From positions 2,501-66,500 of the forward strand of contig BSBK01014767.1 of assembly GCA_027943335.1 (NCBI GenBank): a stretch of 64,000 nucleotides of DNA, given 5' to 3'. The notes beneath the pieces were generated by a model. It was not told where the DNA came from and searched no databases. It saw only the letters and a program-made list of their open reading frames with translations. Numbering within the stretch: the first letter of the stretch is position 1; each line of letters opens with the position of its first letter. This DNA comes from Chamaecyparis obtusa. Taxonomy: Eukaryota > Streptophyta > Pinopsida > Cupressales > Cupressaceae. The position numbers were made by a program, and so were the translations under genes. Positions 58,741 through 64,000 of the stretch are shown piece after piece.

Positions 58741-59269
58741 GATATACCTTTGCAAGCATATCCAAGATGAGTGTAAGTCTAGGCCTTCTATCCCAGACAA
58801 TGTTGAGAATTGGTAGGTATTTTCTGATGATTAGGATATACTAAGGTTTTTGCAGTGTGAATCTCATTTGGATGGTTAGAGATGGATGTTAGCACTTATG
58901 TTGACATCAAAGATGGAAAAGAAAATGTTCTTGGGAAGGAAGTTTTGCAATTAAAATCAAATAGGATCCCAAGGGATTGGTTGCTCTTGAGAGGGCATTT
59001 GATGATAAAGAAATGACTTGTTTTCCTAAATTTGTTGATAAGATAAATGATTTGGAGGAAATAAATTTAGGAACAAGTCAAATACCTAAAAATGTTTACA
59101 TAGGTAAATGTTTGTCCCAAAAAACTAGGAATAATCTGATTGATCTTCTCAAAAAATTTACACAGTGTCTTTGCATGGTCTTATGATGATTTGAAAGCCT
59201 ATAGAGAAGATCTATTCTAGCATAAAATACCATTGAAGGAAGGAACTAAACCTTTTAGGTAGAAATTAA
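58741..59269 (+). pseudogene. Tat-2 linker between archaeal-type RNase H and reverse transcriptase
   Basis: It contains INLGTSQIPKNVYIGKCLS and text like HSVFAWSYDDLKAYREDLF across a frame break near 59163, then KIPLKEGTKPFR before the TAG at 59260. This is the lead-in to reverse transcriptase. Stops occur at about 58815, 58833 and 59218. Confidence 0.8.
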
Positions 59270-60019
59270 GGCTTGTGAATCATACCTTGGCACCAAAAAT
59301 GCAGGATGAAGTCAAAATTATGATGGATGCTAGCATCATCAAGCCTGTCAGACATTCTACTTGGGTTTCTAACTTGGTTCCAGTCAGAAAAAAGAATGGT
59401 GACATTAGATTATGTGTTGATTTTAGGAACTTGAATGTCATTCTTTGAAGGACAATTATGGTTTTCCAAATATGGAGAATATGCTGCAGAAGGTTACTAG
59501 ATCAGATTTAATGTCCATGATGGATGGTTTCTCTGGATATAATCAGGTCATGGTCAAGGAGTCAGAACAGTTCAAGACTGCATTCACTACCCCTTGGGGA
59601 ACATATGTTTATGTTAGAATGCCCTTTGGTCTAACAAATGTAGGAGCTACTTTTCAGAGCGTATGGATGTGCCTTTGTAGACTTCATAAACAAATTCCTA
59701 GTGGTGTATCAGGATGATCTCACAGCATATTCAGATAAGGAAGATCAACATTGTGAACATCTTGAGAAGATTTTTATTAGGCTTTGGAGTATGGGATTTC
59801 TTTGAATCCAAAGAAGTGTTCTTTTGGTGTTGTGGAAGGAAAGCTCTTAGTACATATTGTGTCCAAGGATGGAGTGAGAATTGACCCTGAAAGGGTTATG
59901 GCTATAGACAAGCTTTCATCACATAGAAATGTTAAAGGAATACAGTCTTTCTTTGGGGAGGTAAACTTTCTAAGGAGATTTGTTACAAATTTGCAGAAAT
60001 CAGTATCCGTATCTCTAGA
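59270..60019 (+). pseudogene. Tat-2 reverse transcriptase
   Basis: LAPKMQDEVKIMMDASIIKP, STWVSNLVPVRKKNGDIRLC, VDFRNLN, MMDGFSGYNQVMVKESEQFK, TPWGTYVYVRMPFGLTNV, and the catalytic YQDD (about 59708), seen only after a frame change near 59660. Then EYGISLNPKKCSFGVVEGKL and HIVSKDGVRIDPERVMAIDK. The YQDD form matches Tat-1. Confidence 0.9.
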
Positions 60020-60600
60020 ATGTTGAAAAAAGAGGCAAAGATTGAATGGAATCAAAAAGTAGATGAATCTTTCAGAAATATCAAAAAATCCATTAAGGAT
60101 GCTCCTGTTTTGAGGACACCTGATTATGGTAAGCCCATGCAGATATTTTCTTTTGCTTCTTGTCATATAGTTGCAGCAGTTTTATTACAGAAGAATTCAG
60201 ATCGATATGAACAACCCATATCATTTTTTAGAAAATCCCTACAAGTAGCAGAATTGAAATATGATATTACTGAGAAATAGGCTTATGCCTTAGTTAAAGT
60301 AGTCAAGGATTTTAGATGTTATCTTGTAGGAGCTAAGGTGATTGCTTATGTTCCTAGTGCTGCAGTTAAGGATATATTGGTGCAACAAGAAATCTTAGGG
60401 AAAAGATGTAGATGGATCAATAGGATCCAAGAATTTAATATTGATATCCAGATTACAAAGTTGGTAAGAGGCTTAGGTTTAATTGCAAATCATGTAAATG
60501 TGTTAGAGAGAGAGCGAAGGCCATATGTTTGTGATATGGATTATTGTGATTGGTACAAAGATGTTATTGGTTACTTGCAGAAATTGGTCCTTCCCCATGA
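60020..60600 (+). pseudogene. Tat-2 gypsy-type RNase H
   Basis: MLKKEAKIEWNQKVDESFRN, PDYGKPMQIFSFASCHIVAA, QPISFFRKSLQVAELKYDIT; TAG at 60278; then VKDFRCYLVGAKVIAYVPSA and RCRWINRIQEFNIDIQITKL. The catalytic Asp of the first motif (F(D)AS) is absent, as in Tat-1. Confidence 0.82.
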
Positions 60601-61805
60601 GATGGATGAAAATAGAAGAAGAACTATCAAGTTGCAATCTACAAGGTATGCCATCATACATGGTGAGTTGTGGTGGAAAAGAAATGAAGGAGTATTTTTA
60701 AAGTGCATAGACTATGAGAGGTCTAAATCTCTGTTGGAGGAAATGCACCAAGGAGTTTGTGGAGGACATTATATGGCAAAGACCACAGCTCACAAGATCC
60801 TTAGGTCTGGATTTTGGTGGCCTACAGTTTTTAAGGATACACATCAGTTTGTAAGAAGGTGTGATGCATTTCAGAGATTTGCTGGAAAGTTGAAATTTAA
60901 TGGAAATTTTCCACTCAGGCTGTTGCAGTTCAGGCTCCTTTCTAGAAGTGGGGTATTGATTTTATTGGGGAGATTCCAAACAAGTCCAATGGTGGACATT
61001 CTTACATACTAGTGGCAATAGACTATTTTACCAAATGGGTCGAAGCTATCCCTACTAGAAAGGCTACTAGCAAAGTGGTGGAAAACTTTGTGATGCAGAA
61101 CATCCTTACTAGATTTGGTTGCCAAAGGTAATTGTGGTTGATAATGCAATGTGTTTTAGATCACAAGAGTTTAGTGATTTTTGTCAACAATATGGGATAA
61201 ACATTTCATTTTCTTCCCCATATCATCCACAAGGAAATGGTCAGGCTGAGTCTAGTAACAAAAGTCTAATTAAGATTCTCAAGAGAGTGTTGGACAAGAA
61301 GAAGAAAGCCTGGGACTCAAAGTTATGGTGGGCACTATGGGCTGACAGGGTAACTATTAAGAAGGCCATAGGTTGTGCTCCATTTGATTTGGTGTATGGA
61401 ATAAGTGCTAGATTGCCTCAAAATAATCTATTGTAGATGTATAAGTTCATCCAGGCATATGATGAAGATTTGAATGATGAGATGAGAGTAAGAATGGATG
61501 AATTGATCCAATTAGAGGAGGTAAGGAGAGACGCGCATGAAAGAAATGAGGCATTACAGAGACAATGTAAGAGTTTGTTTGATAAAAGGGCTATTCAAAG
61601 GAGTTTTGAAGTTGATGATCTTGTCCTGATGTGGAATGAAAGGTTGGAAGATCAGGGGAAGCATGGAAAATTTGACCCAATTTGGTTGGGCCCTTATCTT
61701 ATTGAAAGAAAATGGGGGACAAATTCTTATGTCCTGAAGGATTTAACTGGTGGCACTTTGGAATTGCCTGTTCATGGACAATTCCTAAAGTTTTACTTCT
61801 CTTGA
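60601..61805 (+). pseudogene. Tat-2 integrase
   Basis: The zinc-binding region is GGHYMAKTTAHKILRSGFWW with RRCDAFQRF, where the last Cys of the HHCC set is Phe. The core has Asp in WGIDFIGEI (other frame, about 60955), Asp in IVVDNAMCFRSQEF (61140) and Glu in GQAESSNKSL (61245). The C-terminus has DDLVLMWNERLEDQGKHGKF and LGPYLIERKWGTNSYVLKDL and ends at TGA 61803. Frame changes are near 60940 and 61120; TAG at 61434. Confidence 0.9.
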
Positions 61806-61958
61806 AGTATCTTTTCCATGAGCAGTAGTTTAGGTCTTCCCTATACAATCATCTTTTTTTGCCTTATGAGTCAAAATTTTGAGTTGGTCTGCTCCTCCAG
61901 GAGATTCTAGCTTGCTCATTGTATTTGCAAGAGATACACGTCCCCGAGTATGAGCCAT
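61806..61958 (+). other. Tat-2 3' untranslated stretch
   Basis: A short spacer between the integrase stop and the 3' LTR. The bases before the LTR (GAGTATGAGCCAT) are only partly purine, as in Tat-1, so the polypurine tract is weak in both. Confidence 0.6.
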
Positions 61959-64000
61959 TGTTAGCACCTATAAAACTTTCATGGCTCTAGCATTTTTCTG
62001 CAGTCTTTGTAGTTGTTTTTAGGTCTCTGGCTCAAACCCTAAGTGGAATTTTTAAAAAACTAGCCATTGTAGTAAAAAGCCCTAAAATGCCCCTGCCTTG
62101 TTCTAATTTGATGTTACTTTATTCAGGCCACTTAAAGTCCTATAATGCATGTGCTAAATTGTTTACCCATTGTTGCATGATCACGTGAACCTTTTTCATG
62201 TCATGCAATCTTGTGACTAAAATTTTTTGGGCCCCTTTTAATATTTACCAATTTTCCTAAGTCTCCCAGGTTAATTTTTCCTAAGTTTGGAGCCCGACGG
62301 TGCTTTAATATCTTCCTAAGTCTTGTGCCTTAATATTGCCTATGTTTCGGCTTGATATTTCCTAGGCCCAGTCTTTCTGATAGCTTTTTAATCTGATGGT
62401 TGTCGTTAAAGCATAAGGGATTTGTCAGAGCTATGCGATGTCATGACATCTGTTGATCTTCCTTTATGCCAAGCGCTTCAGACTGTGGGTCCAAGGTGAC
62501 ACGTATGCACAAGTGGCAGCCTGTGATTGGTCCATTTATTAATGCGGTGGTAGTTGTCAGTGGGACCTAGTTTCTGAGTTTGTCAGAGGGTCCTGACATT
62601 ATCAGTTGATCAATGATTGGTGTAAGTTCTCATGAGATTTGTCAGAGCTTTGAGATCTTACGCCAGTCGTCGATGTTACTTTATTCTCAGGCGGTAGTAT
62701 AAAGGTGGGTCTGATTGCCAGATGGTTTTTATGTGCCATGGTGTGCTGATTTGTCATTATCTAATTGGTCCACATTGTGTGACTAGGCATGTTGTTAGTG
62801 GGGCCAAATTTTTTGAGGTTTAGTGGGTTCTGACACCTGCAGAGCATTGACGGTCGACATGTAATCTGATGGGTTTTTTCTGACACATGCAAACTTAAGA
62901 TGGCCATTGATTTCTTTCACTGTTAGAAGGTTGTCAGGGTAGGGAAAGATTCTCAATCTGATGGTTGTCTTATGATTTGAAGGAATCTTGGAGGTCTATG
63001 TGCTTTTGAGACAACCGTCGATCTTCTTGATGCGGGCCTAGTAAATTTTCTCAGTCTTTTAGCAGTTTGGATAAAATTCTAGCAGTTCTAACAAATCTTT
63101 GCTTTGATTCACTGGTTTGCATGATGTTTTGGTGAGTGTTCTGAGGACTTAGCGATTTGGAAAATAGTGTTCACGTAGTAGCTAAATGATTTAGCAGTGC
63201 TCACAAAGTTCTCGTGAATGGGCGAAGGTTTTCTTAGTCGTGTATTCGCCAGAATTTTTATAAAGTGAAAACATAACCTAGGTAAAGGGAAAAGCATCTA
63301 ACGGTCATGATATAAACCAAGATCAGATTTGAATGTGGGCCATTGATACATCGGTAAGCACCATAAAGTAGCCGTTCTCTACAGATTTGAAAATTTGAAT
63401 GTTTTCCAACAACTAAAAGGACCAGAATTGAATGTTTCGATGACCAAACTTAATAGAAATGATTTACAGTTGTTGTGGTGTGGTCCAGTGAGTCTAATGA
63501 TTATTTGCAGAGAGTTTTGTACTATGGGGATGGTTTTACTTGCTTGAAGCATGTTGCAGGGGTCAAATCAGATGGATTTGCAAGAATTTCTTGGTCGTTA
63601 GTACAGTTCGAGAAGAGTTACCATAAGTGAACATTAAATTTAGATCTGATTGCTCAGGGTTGCTTGGTTTTCCCTTTAATATATTAATTTTTTGATTTGT
63701 TTGAATTGTTTTGGTTGGTGGAAACCCTAACCCTTACCCTGGTTATTCGTAGCTTGTTGCATCCTGACTTGTATAGGATTCCAAGGTAACTAGTGGTATG
63801 TAGTGTTGGATTTTTTATTTTGTAAGCATTCCAGTTTCAAAGTTTAGATTCAATCCTTATTTTTTGGTCCCAAGGTTTTGTAATATTTTTTTGACTCAGT
63901 GTTTATTAATGAAAGAAGAAAGTTGCAGGTCTAAGCTATAATTTGCAAGAAGGGTGTCTTGTGATTCATTGTATACACAGAAGGAATTCATCATACTTAA
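61959..64000 (+). repeat. 3' LTR of Tat-2, truncated by the window
   Basis: Starts TGTTAGCACCTA. 2042 bp are visible; about 685 bp more are expected from the 5' copy. It has no counterpart of the 5-kb insertion. The telo-box-like AAACCCTAA is at 63722-63730. Confidence 0.92.

Larger units (their letters stand above)
47189..64000 (+). mobile_element. Tat-2: Tat-clade Ty3/gypsy element, 3' end outside the window
   Basis: The 5' LTR starts at 47189 in Copia-B gag (left flank AAACT), is split by a 5-kb insertion and ends at 54966. The interior spans 54967-61958, and the 3' LTR starts at 61959 and continues past 64000. The domain order is the same as Tat-1, including the archaeal-type RNase H before reverse transcriptase. 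The coding region has at least six frame changes and many stops. About 16 LTR differences in 235 bp by eye. The target duplication on the right is not visible. Confidence 0.92.

Noticed and set aside
1..64000. CRISPR array, bacterial operon or rRNA
   Set aside because: No regularly spaced identical repeats with unique spacers and no rRNA text; all tandem repeats are LTR minisatellites or microsatellites.

Overview
The window is repeat-rich nuclear DNA from a seed plant. I see no ordinary host gene, rRNA or CRISPR array. Almost all of it is LTR retrotransposons inserted into one another, with every coding region broken by stops or frameshifts. LTR pairs differ by roughly 3-8% in the stretches I compared by eye, so the insertions are fairly old. 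Large LTRs, old nests and absence of genes suggest a large-genome plant, possibly a gymnosperm; that is inference.

Layout. 1-3915 is unassigned T-rich DNA. 3921-17718 is a complete Tat-type Ty3/gypsy element (Tat-1) with two 3344-bp LTRs and target duplication GAGAT. 17724-18881 is unassigned and holds a CT microsatellite. From 18882 a minus-strand Ty1/copia element (Copia-B) begins; its 3' LTR is split by a plus-strand chromovirus (19686-41747). The chromovirus is itself split by a 7.1-kb minus-strand non-autonomous element (22656-29784, duplication GTAAG) and by a second minus-strand copia element (Copia-A, 33034-39931, duplication CTGGA). Copia-B resumes at 41748, carries a 335-bp TRIM in its RNase H region (42951-43285, duplication AATAC), and is cut in gag at 47189 by a second Tat element (Tat-2) that runs past the window end. 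The 5' LTR of Tat-2 contains a 5044-bp insertion (47529-52572, duplication CCCGG).

How the parts relate. Tat-1 and Tat-2 are related families with the order gag, protease, archaeal-type RNase H, reverse transcriptase, gypsy RNase H, integrase. The extra RNase H lies upstream of reverse transcriptase rather than in the downstream place I know from Ogre/Tat elements. The 7.1-kb element has complete LTRs, primer site and polypurine tract but no polymerase or integrase. It encodes a coiled-coil protein with five zinc-knuckle units and a second protein frame of about 1050 codons that I do not recognise. Its ends, those of the TRIM and those of the copia elements share the same primer-site type and the same polypurine/LTR junction, so copia machinery may mobilise all of them. 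This non-autonomous element is the best candidate for something not yet described.
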